A stretch of DNA of 64,000 bases, from NCBI RefSeq assembly GCF_002155425.1, contig NZ_MUYG01000010.1, positions 62,001-126,000 of the forward strand, written 5' to 3'. Both the position numbers and the translations under genes were made by a program. Under the pieces are notes generated by a model. The model searched no databases and was not told where the DNA came from. It was given only the letters and a program-made list of their open reading frames with translations. How positions within the stretch are numbered: position 1 is the first letter of the stretch; each line of letters opens with the position of its first letter. The DNA is from Erythrobacter donghaensis. GTDB taxonomy: Bacteria; Pseudomonadota; Alphaproteobacteria; Sphingomonadales; Sphingomonadaceae. Positions 55,529-63,937 of this stretch are shown here, one piece after another.

Positions 55529-56911
55529 CTAGGCATAGCGCGCGCGGATGGCGTGCCAGCTGGCGCGCAGGCCCAGCCCGCGCCCGCCGCGCGCGCGGCC
55601 GGGCTTGGGGGCAGGGGTCCAGGCGAAGGTGTCGAAGTGCACCCAGTCGGTCCCCTCTCCCACGAAGCGGTCGAGGAACAGCCCGGCGACGCTCGCCCCG
55701 GCGTAGGGATTGCTCGCCGAATTGGCCATGTCGGCAACGTCGGAGGCGAGGTATTCGCGGTAGGCCTCGGGCAGCGGCAGGCGCCATGCGGCATCGTCAT
55801 GCGCCTTGCCCGCGGCGAGGAAGGCCTCGGCGGTTGCGTCGTTGCGCGCAAACAGCGCAGGCAGATCGGGCCCGAGCGCGACCCGCGCCGCGCCGGTCAG
55901 CGTGGCGAAATCGACGATGAGGTCGGGGCTTTCCTCCGAGGCGCGGGTGAGGGCATCGCCAAGGATCAGCCGGCCTTCCGCGTCGGTGTTGTCGATCTCG
56001 ACCGTCAGACCTTTGCGGCTCTTGAGCACATCGCCGGGCCGGAACGCGCCGCCGCTGATCGCATTTTCCACCGCCGGGATCAGCAGGTGCAACCGCACCT
56101 TCAGCCGTGCGCCCATCACGAGACCCGCCAGCGCCAGCGCGTGGGCCGCGCCGCCCATGTCCTTTTTCATCAGCCGCATCCCGGCGCCCGGCTTGATGTT
56201 GAGACCCCCGCTGTCGAAGCACACGCCCTTGCCGACCACCGCCAGCACCGGATGCGCCGGGTCGCCCCAGACGATGTGCATCAGCCGCGGCGCATGATGC
56301 CGTGCGGCGGCGCGGCCGACGGCGTGGATCATCGGATAGTCCTGCTCCAGCGTATCGCCGCGCACCACGGTGAGCTCGGCCTTGTGCGCCTTGGCGAGCC
56401 GCTCGCACTCGGCCTCGAGCGCGGCTGGGCCCATGTCCTCGGGCGGGGCATTGACGAGGTCACGCAGCAAGCACTCGGCCTCGGCCTCGGCCAAGATTGC
56501 GTCGATTTGCCCGACCTGCCCGGTCAGCAGCACGCGCGGGCCTTGCGACTTGTCTTCGCTCTTGTAGCGATTGAAGCGGTATTGCCCTGTCACCCAGCCG
56601 AACATCGCCGGGCCCGGATCCCCGGTGGCGAGGCGATAGGTGCCCTCGGGCAGTTCCTCGGCAAGCTTGGCAAGGCACCAGCTCGACAGACTTTCGGGAT
56701 TGGCGACGCCGCCGACGGCGAACCACTTGTCGCCATCGGGGACAATCGCGGTCTGATAGCCGCCGCCCTCGAACTTCTGCGCGGCAAGGGCCGCGCACTG
56801 GACGGGGGAGAGCGCCTTGGCGAAGGCCTCGTAACCGTCCTTGTTGACGAGGTGAATGGCAATCGCGTCTTCGCTGCGGTCGGGGCGGATCAAGGCTTTG
56901 GGTTGGCTCAT
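55529..56911 (-). CDS. Leucyl aminopeptidase family protein (M17)
   Basis: The 460-residue protein has the M17 metal and catalytic motifs: GKGVCFDSGGLNIKPGAGMR, LMKKDMGGAA, and NTDAEGRLILGDAL, with TLTGAARVALGPDLPALFA. It removes N-terminal residues from peptides and needs two divalent metals. The N-terminal domain (1-160) is divergent, as is usual. It is upstream of the SH3 protein and argC on the same strand; the gap to the SH3 gene is about 113 bases. Confidence 0.93.
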   Translation of the reverse strand: MSQPKALIRPDRSEDAIAIHLVNKDGYEAFAKALSPVQCAALAAQKFEGGGYQTAIVPDGDKWFAVGGVANPESLSSWCLAKLAEELPEGTYRLATGDPGPAMFGWVTGQYRFNRYKSEDKSQGPRVLLTGQVGQIDAILAEAEAECLLRDLVNAPPEDMGPAALEAECERLAKAHKAELTVVRGDTLEQDYPMIHAVGRAAARHHAPRLMHIVWGDPAHPVLAVVGKGVCFDSGGLNIKPGAGMRLMKKDMGGAAHALALAGLVMGARLKVRLHLLIPAVENAISGGAFRPGDVLKSRKGLTVEIDNTDAEGRLILGDALTRASEESPDLIVDFATLTGAARVALGPDLPALFARNDATAEAFLAAGKAHDDAAWRLPLPEAYREYLASDVADMANSASNPYAGASVAGLFLDRFVGEGTDWVHFDTFAWTPAPKPGRARGGRGLGLRASWHAIRARYA

Positions 56912-56975
56912 GCCTGTTCCATAATCACCCCTGCACCGATGTCACCAGCAGATTCGGTATGAGGGGAGTGGTGTG

Positions 56976-57824
56976 ATGGGAGTTTCAACTCGGGCCGGAA
57001 AGGCGATGATGGCGATGCCCGCAATGGCTGCGCTGTGGCTGACCGCCTGCGCCGCGCCCGACGAGGCCGCCGACGATAGCGCCGCCGCGACCGCCGCGGC
57101 GGCGACCCCTGCGACGCCCACGGGCCCGGCTTCTCCGGCGGCAAAGGCGGTGGCCTTCACCGACAATGCCGAAAAGGGCGAGGCGAAGCGCGAATTCTCC
57201 TATTCCTGGCCCGCCGAGGTCTCCGCGATCCCGGCGCTGGAAGCGCGCTTGACAGAGGAGCGCGACCGCTTGCTCGGCGAACAGAAGGCGGAATGGGAGG
57301 AATCGCTGCGCGAATTTGCGGGCAGCGACTGCGTCGCCTGCGTCAATCGCGGGGCGGAAAAGAGCTGGGCGGTGGTGGCCGATCTGCCGCGCTTCCTGTC
57401 GCTTTCGGCAGAGATCTACGCCTATACCGGCGGCGCACACGGCAACAGCGGTTCGGCAGCGCTGGTCTGGGACCGGGAGACCGGCACGGGGCTGGAATCG
57501 CGCGACTTCTTCGCCTCGCCAGCGGCCTTGCAGGACGCGCTCGGCGCGGCGTGGTGCAAGGGGCTTGTCGCCGCGCGCCGCCGCAAGATGGGCGCCGACG
57601 CGCCGGTCGATGACGGCACCTTCCCCTGTCCGCCGATCGCCGATCTGACCGTGCTGCTGGGTTCCAAGAGCAAGACCCACTTCGACCGCATCGGCCTGAT
57701 CGCCGATCCTTATGTGGCGGGCTCCTATGCCGAGGGTGCCTATGAGGTGACGTTGCCCGTGACCCCGGCGGTGCTGGCGGCGGTGAAGCCCGAATACAAG
57801 GCGGCTTTCGCGCTCGGAACGTAG
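56976..57824 (+). CDS. DUF3298-like lipoprotein
   Basis: The 282-residue product has a lipobox (LWLTACAAP) after a short signal, an Ala/Thr/Pro-rich linker, and a DUF3298-type domain with FLSLSAEIYAYTGGAHGNSG and SAALVWDRETGTGLESRDFF. The domain resembles the C-terminus of RsiV-like proteins, which in some species bind lysozyme or act as anti-sigma sensors; I infer no such role here. The mature domain has three Cys. ATG 56976 has GAGGGGAG upstream. A second protein with the Y-x-GGAH-x-N and YDRDTG motifs is at 61380. Confidence 0.78.
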   Translation: MGVSTRAGKAMMAMPAMAALWLTACAAPDEAADDSAAATAAAATPATPTGPASPAAKAVAFTDNAEKGEAKREFSYSWPAEVSAIPALEARLTEERDRLLGEQKAEWEESLREFAGSDCVACVNRGAEKSWAVVADLPRFLSLSAEIYAYTGGAHGNSGSAALVWDRETGTGLESRDFFASPAALQDALGAAWCKGLVAARRRKMGADAPVDDGTFPCPPIADLTVLLGSKSKTHFDRIGLIADPYVAGSYAEGAYEVTLPVTPAVLAAVKPEYKAAFALGT

Positions 57825-57856
57825 CTTTTTGGCGCGGGGCTCGCTATGTAGCCGCC

Positions 57857-58684
57857 ATGCACGATTATCAACTCGTCGACGGCGATCAGACCGTCTATCG
57901 CGATGGCTCCATCAAGCTCCACACGGCCGAGGGCTTCCAAGGCATGCGCAAGGCCGGGCGGCTGGCCGCCGAGATCCTCGATGCGCTGGCCGACATGGTC
58001 AAGCCGGGGGTGACCACCGGCGCGCTCGACGATGCGATCCGGGGGATGATGCTGGATGCGGGTGCAATCCCCGCGACGCTTGGCTACCGCGGCTATGCGC
58101 ATTCGAGCTGCATCTCGATCAACCATGTGATCTGCCACGGCATTCCGGGCGACAAGGCGCTGAAGGATGGCGACATCCTCAACATCGATGTGACCCCGCT
58201 GGTCGACGGCTGGCACGGCGATACAAGCCGCATGTTCTACGCCGGCGAGCCGCCGCTCAAGGCGCGCAAGCTGGTCGAAGTGACCTATGAGTGTCTGATG
58301 CTGGGCATTCAGGCCGCACAGCCCGGCGCGCGGCTGGGCGATATCGGCGCGGCGATTGCCGCCCACGCGGCGCAGTTCCGCTATGGCGTGGTGCGTGAGT
58401 TCTGCGGGCATGGCCTCGGCCGCCTGTTCCACGATGCCCCCGAGGTGGTCCACGATGCCCGCGCGGGCACGGGGCCGGAATTGAAGCCGGGAATGTTCTT
58501 CACCATCGAGCCGATGATCAACCTCGGCAAGCCCTGGGCCAAGGTGCTGGGCGACGGCTGGACCGCGGTGACGCGGGACAAGAGCCTGTCGGCGCAGTTC
58601 GAACACTCGATCGCGATTACGGAAACGGGCAACGAGATCTTCACCAAGAGCCCGACCGGGCGGGATTGCCCGCCTTACGTGTGA
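57857..58684 (+). CDS. map: Methionine aminopeptidase, type I
   Basis: The 275-residue enzyme has the five metal ligands in order: IDVTPLVDGWHGDTSRMF (two Asp), GHGLGRLFHDAPEVVH (His), EPMINLG (Glu) and FEHSIAIT (Glu), and the early VICHGIPGDKAL His. It removes the initiator Met from new proteins. The start lies 32 bases after the lipoprotein gene. It ends just before the first REP copy. Confidence 0.96.
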   Translation: MHDYQLVDGDQTVYRDGSIKLHTAEGFQGMRKAGRLAAEILDALADMVKPGVTTGALDDAIRGMMLDAGAIPATLGYRGYAHSSCISINHVICHGIPGDKALKDGDILNIDVTPLVDGWHGDTSRMFYAGEPPLKARKLVEVTYECLMLGIQAAQPGARLGDIGAAIAAHAAQFRYGVVREFCGHGLGRLFHDAPEVVHDARAGTGPELKPGMFFTIEPMINLGKPWAKVLGDGWTAVTRDKSLSAQFEHSIAITETGNEIFTKSPTGRDCPPYV

Positions 58685-58703
58685 GGCAAAGCACTGAAAT
58701 AAC

Positions 58704-58738
58704 GCCTCCCCGGGCTTGACCCGGGGCCCCGCTTCTTA
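58704..58738 (+). repeat. REP-like palindrome, copy 2
   Basis: The hairpin CCCCGGG-CTTGA-CCCGGGG is followed by CCCCGCTTCTTA. It lies between map and the GIY-YIG gene and is an inverted copy of the element at 59055-59089 (31 of 35 positions equal). Confidence 0.85.
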
Positions 58739-58750
58739 TTTCCTTGGGGC

Positions 58751-59053
58751 ATGGATCGCGAACAACATGGCGGCTGGGTTTACATCATGGCCGATCGTTA
58801 TCGCGGCACAATCTATGTCGGATCGACCGCCGATCTGGCGTTTCGCGTGAGCCAGCACCGCGAAGGGCAAGGTTCGAGGTTCTGTGCCGAGTATGGCCTG
58901 ACGCGGCCGGTTTGGGCGGAACTTCTCCCGACCATGCACGAGGCGATGGATCAGGAAAAGCGCGTCAAACGCTGGCGGCGCGAGTGGAAATTCGCGCTGA
59001 TCGAAAAGGCGAATCCCGAATGGCGTGACTTGTTTGACGACATCCTGAAGTGA
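58751..59053 (+). CDS. GIY-YIG nuclease domain protein
   Basis: The 100-residue protein has the GIY-YIG core: WVYIMADRYRGTIYVGSTAD (VYI ... YVG) followed by DLAFRVSQHREG with the Arg, a conserved Tyr (FCAEYGLTRPVW), and the Glu of HEAMDQEKRVKRWRREWK. It is a single-domain member of the UPF0213/SLX1-like group, which may cut branched DNA or be regulators of unknown action. The gene is bounded on both sides by inverted copies of the same REP element, which suggests it could move or be maintained as a unit. Confidence 0.88.
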   Translation: MDREQHGGWVYIMADRYRGTIYVGSTADLAFRVSQHREGQGSRFCAEYGLTRPVWAELLPTMHEAMDQEKRVKRWRREWKFALIEKANPEWRDLFDDILK

Positions 59054-59054
59054 T

Positions 59055-59089
59055 GAAGAAGCGGGGCCCCGGCTCAAGGCCGGGGAGAC
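59055..59089 (-). repeat. REP-like palindrome, copy 3 (inverted)
   Basis: On the minus strand the hairpin CCCCGGC-CTTGA-GCCGGGG is followed by CCCCGCTTCTTC. Compared with copy 2, the inner stem pair G-C is C-G, a compensatory change that keeps pairing. Confidence 0.85.
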
Positions 59090-59096
59090 GGTTAGG

Positions 59097-59759
59097 TCAA
59101 AGAAACAGCACCGCCAGCACAGCGCTCATCACCACCACCAGCCCCACGGAAAACCCCAGCATCGCCAGCACCGGCCGCGTTACCCGCCCGTGCAGCACCC
59201 AGTCATAGCCCGCCGAGACCAGCACAGTAATCGGCACCTGCACCGCAATCGCGACCGGATCGGGCAGGCCCAACACCTGCACCACGCGGGCATAGGCCGG
59301 GGTCATCAGGGCGAGGGTTGCGATCAGCATTGCCTGCCGATGCGCTGCGATGTCGCGGCGGCGGGCGTAGTGGAGGGCGAGGAAATAGAGCGGCACGAAG
59401 GTCGCGAAGGCGGCGAGGTTCACCACCGTCACCTCGGGGCGGCCAAGCTCCTCGCCGATCCGCCACGAAATCACCCCGCCGCTCACCAGCATCGCGCCGA
59501 CGAGCGCAATCGAAGCGCGGCCGCTTGCCCGGTGGGCGGCCAGCTTGAACTTCGCGGCGAGGAAGCTCTGGCTCGCCAGCAGGATCAGCCAGGCGATCAT
59601 GCTCCCGGCGTGAAACACTACGATCGGGGTGTAGCGCGCCTGGACTTCGGGATGCGCGATCGCTTTCAGACCGAAGGCGAACAGCGTGAAGCCCAGCAGC
59701 CCCAGCGCGATATTGCCCATCAATGTGTTGGCTCTGACGTGGCTCTCGGGTGCGCGCAC
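59097..59759 (-). CDS. Seven-helix membrane protein next to ccmB
   Basis: The 220-residue protein has about seven hydrophobic segments, with His residues at helix ends: VVFHAGSMIAWLILL, FKLAAHRASGRASIAL, LALHYARRRDIAAHRQAML and GYDWVLHGR. The pattern recalls DUF2306/cytochrome-b-like membrane proteins, but no certain family is assigned. It lacks the WWD heme-binding motif of CcmC, which would be the expected neighbour of CcmB. The GTG at 59759 overlaps the ccmB TAG by one base, so it is in the ccmA-ccmB operon. ATG 59720 is another possible start. Confidence 0.7.
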   Translation of the reverse strand: MRAPESHVRANTLMGNIALGLLGFTLFAFGLKAIAHPEVQARYTPIVVFHAGSMIAWLILLASQSFLAAKFKLAAHRASGRASIALVGAMLVSGGVISWRIGEELGRPEVTVVNLAAFATFVPLYFLALHYARRRDIAAHRQAMLIATLALMTPAYARVVQVLGLPDPVAIAVQVPITVLVSAGYDWVLHGRVTRPVLAMLGFSVGLVVVMSAVLAVLFL

Positions 59760-60409
59760 TAGTTCTCCCTTGCCGCCCGGATCGCAGCTCCGGCGGCAAA
59801 CGGAGCGAGTGCCACCAGCGCGAGGCTTATAGCCCCAACGAAGCCGAGGCTCACTTGATCCTGACGGGCGAGCGCACCGGCGCCGAAAATCAGGATCGGC
59901 AGGGCGAGCGGGATCAGCAACAGACCCGAAAGCGCCGCCCCTGCGCGAAGGGAAGCGGTCAATGCGGCGATCATCAGGCCGATGGCGGCCAGCCCCGGCG
60001 TGCCCGCGAGCAGGCCGAGGAGCAGGATCCAAAAGCTCTCGCCCTCGATCTTCAGCAGCGCAGCCGCCGGGAAAGTCGCCAGCAGCAGCGGCGGGCCGAA
60101 GCTGAGCCAATGGGCTAGCAATCGCACCGCCATCATCGCCTCCTCCGCTAGCCCACGCAGCCGCAGCTGGTCGAAGAAGCCGAGCGCAATGTCCCGCGCC
60201 ACCAGCTTTTCGAGCGGCAGGATCGCCGCGAGCAGCGCCGCGATCCACACCACCCCGCCGCCGGTCCGCGCCAGCACATTGGCATCCGGTCCGACCGCGA
60301 AGGGGAACAGCATGGCGACCGCAACGAAGAACACCACCGGCAGCGCCGCGCCGCTACCGGTAAATGGAAAGAACTGCGCCAGATCGCGTTTGAGGAGCGC
60401 GGCGATCAT
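59759..60409 (-). CDS. ccmB: Heme exporter permease CcmB
   Basis: The 216-residue inner-membrane protein has about six membrane segments (PVVFFVAVAMLFPFAVG, VVWIAALLAAILPLEKLVA, AALSGLLLIPLALPILIFG) and an early LLKRDLAQFFPFTGS, as in CcmB. It pairs with CcmA to energise heme transfer during cytochrome c maturation system I. It overlaps ccmA by four bases (ATGA) and the next membrane protein gene by one base. Confidence 0.9.
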   Translation of the reverse strand: MIAALLKRDLAQFFPFTGSGAALPVVFFVAVAMLFPFAVGPDANVLARTGGGVVWIAALLAAILPLEKLVARDIALGFFDQLRLRGLAEEAMMAVRLLAHWLSFGPPLLLATFPAAALLKIEGESFWILLLGLLAGTPGLAAIGLMIAALTASLRAGAALSGLLLIPLALPILIFGAGALARQDQVSLGFVGAISLALVALAPFAAGAAIRAAREN

Positions 60410-61017
60410 GTCTCCTCCTCTCGCGCGGCTGGGGCGAAGTCCTCGATCGCGAAGCTCTTCATGCCCGGCACGTCCAGCGGCTGGTGCGAGGCGATCAGTG
60501 CGATCCCGCCGCCGCCGACATGCAGGCGGATCAGCCCTGTCACCTTCCCGATCGTCTCGGCGTCCAGCCCGGACAGCGGCTCGTCGAGCAGCCAGATCGG
60601 CACCGCTCGGTTAAGCAACGCGGCGAGCGCCGCGCGCTTCTTCTGCCCGGTCGAGAGAAACCGCACCGGCACATCGAGCAGCGCATGCAGCCCGAGGATC
60701 GTGAGCGCGCCGTCCGGGCTGGTGCAGCCATCGATCCGCTCCCAGAAGCCCAGCGCCTGCCCCAGCGGCAGGTCGGGATCGAGCCCGGTGCGCTCGTCGA
60801 GCAGCCCCAGCGCGCCCTCGCGCGTCACCGTCCCCGCATAGGGCGTCGTCAGCCCCGCAAGCGTGCGGATTAGCGTCGTCTTCCCCGCGCCGTTGGCCCC
60901 CGTCACATGGCACGCCGCGCCCGCTTCGAGCCGGAACGACAGCCGCCGGAACAGCAGCCGCTCGCCGCGGCGGCAGGCGAGGTTCTCGGCGATCAGCGAG
61001 GGGCGGGGCGCTTGCAT
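60406..61017 (-). CDS. ccmA: Heme exporter ATP-binding protein CcmA
   Basis: The 203-residue ABC ATPase has Walker A in VTGANGAGKTTLIRTLAGLT, the signature FLSTGQKKRAALAALLNR and Walker B IWLLDEPLSG, with a final H-loop region IALIASHQPLDV. It works with CcmB in cytochrome c biogenesis. The start is ATG 61017. The ORF is a normal length for CcmA. It is the first gene of the minus-strand operon; phhB diverges from it. Confidence 0.93.
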   Translation of the reverse strand: MQAPRPSLIAENLACRRGERLLFRRLSFRLEAGAACHVTGANGAGKTTLIRTLAGLTTPYAGTVTREGALGLLDERTGLDPDLPLGQALGFWERIDGCTSPDGALTILGLHALLDVPVRFLSTGQKKRAALAALLNRAVPIWLLDEPLSGLDAETIGKVTGLIRLHVGGGGIALIASHQPLDVPGMKSFAIEDFAPAAREEET

Positions 61018-61080
61018 TCGTCCGCAGCGTTAGGGAAAAGGGGGCGAGCAAACAAGCGACGCTATCCAAGGAATTGAACC

Positions 61081-61380
61081 ATGTCCGTGCCCGAACTCAC
61101 CGCCGAGGAAACCGCCGATCTGCTGAAGGCGCATCCCGAATGGAGCAGCGCACGCGACGGCAAGGCGATCACGCGCACGTTCCAGTTCAAGGATTTCTCC
61201 GAAGCCTGGGGCTTCATGAGCCGCGTCGCCCTGCTGGCAGAGACGCAGGATCACCACCCCGAATGGTTCAACGTCTACGCCAAGGTCGAGGTGACGCTGA
61301 CCACGCATGATGCTGGGGAAAGCGGCGGATTGTCGCAGCGCGACGCCAAACTGGCGCGCGCGATCGACGCGCTGGTGTGA
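61081..61380 (+). CDS. phhB: 4a-hydroxytetrahydrobiopterin dehydratase (PCD)
   Basis: The 99-residue protein has the PCD active-site motif [20 protein letters not shown] and the early [20 protein letters not shown]. It regenerates the pterin cofactor used by phenylalanine hydroxylase, or serves as a moonlighting partner. The stop overlaps the start of the next gene (TGATG), so both may be transcribed together. Confidence 0.94.
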   Translation: MSVPELTAEETADLLKAHPEWSSARDGKAITRTFQFKDFSEAWGFMSRVALLAETQDHHPEWFNVYAKVEVTLTTHDAGESGGLSQRDAKLARAIDALV

Positions 61381-62534
61381 TGCTTCGCGCCTCCCTGCTT
61401 GCGGCGCTCGCATTGGTCGCAGCACCCCTCGTTGCGCAGGAGTCGCAACAGCAGGGCCGAATCTGGAAGGGGACGCTGGGCGATCAAGCGATCACGGCGT
61501 GCTTTTTCGAAGAGCACATCCGCGACGGGCTTTACTATGTCGACGATGTGCGCGAGCCGGTCCGGCTGGTCGAGATCGACGAGGCCGAGCCGCCAACATT
61601 TACCGAAATCGCTGGCCGGGATGGCCAGACCGGTGCGGTCTGGGCGATGGATGCTCCCCACGAAGGCCAACTGACCGGCCAAAGGCGCAAGGGCGGCAAG
61701 GCTCAGCCGATCAGCCTTACTTCCACCACTGTTACGCTCCCCGAATATGGCTCTGCCTGCGAGACGGGCGCGTTTCTCGATGCCTTGCTCGCGGGGGGCA
61801 AGGTTACTTCGCGGCGCAAGCGCTTTGCGGGAACGGCCTACACCATGCGCGAATACGAAGGGCCGGCGCGGGCGGGGTTGGAGGGCTATAGCTATGCCTC
61901 CCTCGCGCTCAATCCCGTCCAGCCCGGAGATACCGCGATCAACCGCGCGCTGGCCGCGTTCCTGCCCGATGGCACCGCGGACCACTCTATGGGCCAATGC
62001 GTCGGCATGTCGCTGCCCGGCGGGATCAGCGGCTATGCGGAAGAAGCGCTGGTGCCAATCCTACTCACGCCGCGCTGGCTGGGTGTCCGCCATTCGGGCA
62101 CGGGCTATTGCGGCGGCGCGCATCCCAACCACTTCCTCACCATGGCCGTCTACGACCGCGACACCGGGGCTGAGGTCGATCCCTCGACATGGTTCAGGCC
62201 GGGCGCGCTAGGGTTTTACGAGTGGGAGAGCGAGATCGAACCCAAGCCGGTGACGCGCTACGTCGCGGCGCTGGGCGACGACTTATGGAAGCTCGTCGCA
62301 GCCCGTTGGCCCGGGTGGGACGACGAAAACGGTTCGGTGCCGCCCGAAGAGCCGTTCAACGGCGGCTGGGTCAGCTCCGGCTGGGAGATCGGCCTGACTC
62401 GCGAAGGCCCGGTGTTCGTGCCGCAGCTGCCCTACGTGATCTTTGCCAGCACCGAGGAAATCGTGGTGCCGTGGGCCGAGGCGCGCCCGTTCCTCTCCGC
62501 CGAGGGCAGGGCAGTGATGGACAGCCTGAAGTAA
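61380..62534 (+). CDS. Secreted DUF3298-like protein
   Basis: The 384-residue product has a signal peptide ([20 protein letters not shown]). The second half carries GTGYCGGAHPNHFLTMAVYD and RDTGAEVDPSTWFRP, resembling the DUF3298 domain of the lipoprotein at 56976. The first half (KGTLGDQAITACFFEEHIRD) is separate and unrecognised. The function is unknown; it is probably periplasmic. Its ATG overlaps the phhB stop by one base. Its TAA abuts the TAA of the convergent SDR gene. Confidence 0.78.
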   Translation: MLRASLLAALALVAAPLVAQESQQQGRIWKGTLGDQAITACFFEEHIRDGLYYVDDVREPVRLVEIDEAEPPTFTEIAGRDGQTGAVWAMDAPHEGQLTGQRRKGGKAQPISLTSTTVTLPEYGSACETGAFLDALLAGGKVTSRRKRFAGTAYTMREYEGPARAGLEGYSYASLALNPVQPGDTAINRALAAFLPDGTADHSMGQCVGMSLPGGISGYAEEALVPILLTPRWLGVRHSGTGYCGGAHPNHFLTMAVYDRDTGAEVDPSTWFRPGALGFYEWESEIEPKPVTRYVAALGDDLWKLVAARWPGWDDENGSVPPEEPFNGGWVSSGWEIGLTREGPVFVPQLPYVIFASTEEIVVPWAEARPFLSAEGRAVMDSLK

Positions 62535-62541
62535 TTACTTC
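62528..62541. other. Palindrome spanning abutting stop codons (DUF3298-like / SDR)
   Basis: GAAGTAATTACTTC is a perfect 14-base palindrome holding both stop codons with no base between them, the same layout as at 33777-33790. Confidence 0.8.
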
Positions 62542-63347
62542 CCCAGCAAGCCCTGCCGCCCGGCGGCGCGCTGCTGCTTTCTGACCTTGCCCGGCATCCA
62601 GCGCTTGGCGAAGGCGAGCTGGCGCGCGGTCTTGCCGACCAGATAGTGCAGCTCGTGCCCGTGGACCGCGTTCCACACGGCCTCGGCGACTTCCTCGACC
62701 GGCGTGATCTCGAGCCCTGCGGCGGTGACGCGGGTGCGGATGTTCTCGTTGGTGTTGCGGTTGCCGGTGCCGTCGAGCAGCGGCGTGTCGATGAAGCTCG
62801 GGCAGATCGAGCAGACCGTGATCCCGTCCTGTGCCCATTCGGCATCAAGGCTTTCGGCAATTCCGCGCACGCCGAACTTGGTGGCGGAATAGACGCTCAT
62901 CCCGCTCCCGCCGGTCAGCCCCGCGGCGCTGGCGATATTGACCAGCGCGCTGCCCGGGCCGCTCGCCTTGAGGAAGGGATAGGCCGCCTGCGCGCCGTAG
63001 AGCACCCCGCGCAGATTGATGTCGAGACAGGCGTCGATCTCGTCCTTCGAAAGCTCGGCGAGCGGTCCGCCAGTGCCGATCCCGGCATTGTTGACCAGCG
63101 CATCGATCCGGCCCCCTGCGGCGGCGGCGAAAGCGGCGAGGCTCTCGTCCCACGCCGCGCGGTCGCGCACATCGAGCCGGCCTGCCCACTTGGACTCGCC
63201 TGCGATAAGCGAGAGGGTTTCGGCCATCCCGGCCTCGTTGATGTCGGAAACGCCCACGAACCAGCCGCGCGCGGCAAAGTGCAACGCTGTGGCGCGGCCG
63301 ATGCCGGAGCCACCGCCGGTGATGAAAATGCTGCGCTGCGCGGCCAT
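62535..63347 (-). CDS. SDR oxidoreductase
   Basis: The 270-residue protein has SIFITGGGSGIGRATALHFA, the Asp of VSDINEAGMAE (NAD preference), NNAGIGTGGPL, and the catalytic YSATKFG after a Ser-containing NIASAAGLTGGSGMSV. It ends with a basic tail (KRWMPGKVRKQQRAAGRQG). It would reduce or oxidise an alcohol or ketone; substrate unknown. No neighbour on the same strand is close enough to suggest an operon. Confidence 0.9.
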   Translation of the reverse strand: MAAQRSIFITGGGSGIGRATALHFAARGWFVGVSDINEAGMAETLSLIAGESKWAGRLDVRDRAAWDESLAAFAAAAGGRIDALVNNAGIGTGGPLAELSKDEIDACLDINLRGVLYGAQAAYPFLKASGPGSALVNIASAAGLTGGSGMSVYSATKFGVRGIAESLDAEWAQDGITVCSICPSFIDTPLLDGTGNRNTNENIRTRVTAAGLEITPVEEVAEAVWNAVHGHELHYLVGKTARQLAFAKRWMPGKVRKQQRAAGRQGLLGK

Positions 63348-63503
63348 GGTGATCCCTCTCCCGAATGCTGTTTGCGGGCCTGTCTAGAGGGGGCCGACGC
63401 GCTTGTCAGCAGGCAGAATTGGGCAGTTTGCTGTGGCGAGGTTTGGGGCGGATCGAAGGGGAGCGGATGGCTTGGGTTGGTTGAGAAGTCGCCATGCTGC
63501 AAT

Positions 63504-63929
63504 TCAGAACGGTGCCGGCACCTTGTAAGTCATCGTGACCATTTCAAGTTCACCGTTCGCCCCGAAAACGGCCTCGATATCCCAGTAGCGGCGTCCCAAT
63601 CCTTCGGGCGCGTATGAAAGTCGATATGGCTGGCGGGTCTTTGTGTTGGTTTCGACACGGACGACCTTCCATGCGTCCCTGAACGGGAGGTCCACAAAGA
63701 TTTGCCGGGGCGAAATATCGGCCTGCCCGTAAGATGCCACTGATCCGGAGAGCAGTGTAAAGGGCTGAAACTCGCCGCTACGCAGGGCCTCCTGACTTTT
63801 TTCAAGCGAAGCGATAATCGAAGCAGCCTCATCTGAGGTTAGCCCGTCCAGCTGCTGCTCTTGCGCCGAAGCGGAAGTCGCCATGCCAAGTCCCAACAGG
63901 ATGGCAGCTGCCAATCTCAATTTGCTCAT
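63504..63929 (-). CDS. Small secreted protein of unknown function
   Basis: The 141-residue protein has a signal peptide (KLRLAAAILLGLGMATSASA, cut after ASA). The mature part is helical at first (SDEAASIIASLEKSQEALRS) and then beta-rich, with RQIFVDLPFRDAWKVVRVE and YKVPAPF at the end. No family is recognised. It starts 9 bases after the stop of a partial gene on the same strand, so it may be part of that operon. Confidence 0.78.
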   Translation of the reverse strand: MSKLRLAAAILLGLGMATSASAQEQQLDGLTSDEAASIIASLEKSQEALRSGEFQPFTLLSGSVASYGQADISPRQIFVDLPFRDAWKVVRVETNTKTRQPYRLSYAPEGLGRRYWDIEAVFGANGELEMVTMTYKVPAPF

Positions 63930-63937
63930 ATCGACCC

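Noticed and set aside
59097..59759. CcmC annotation for the gene after ccmB
   Set aside because: It lacks the WWD signature and the CcmC helix pattern.
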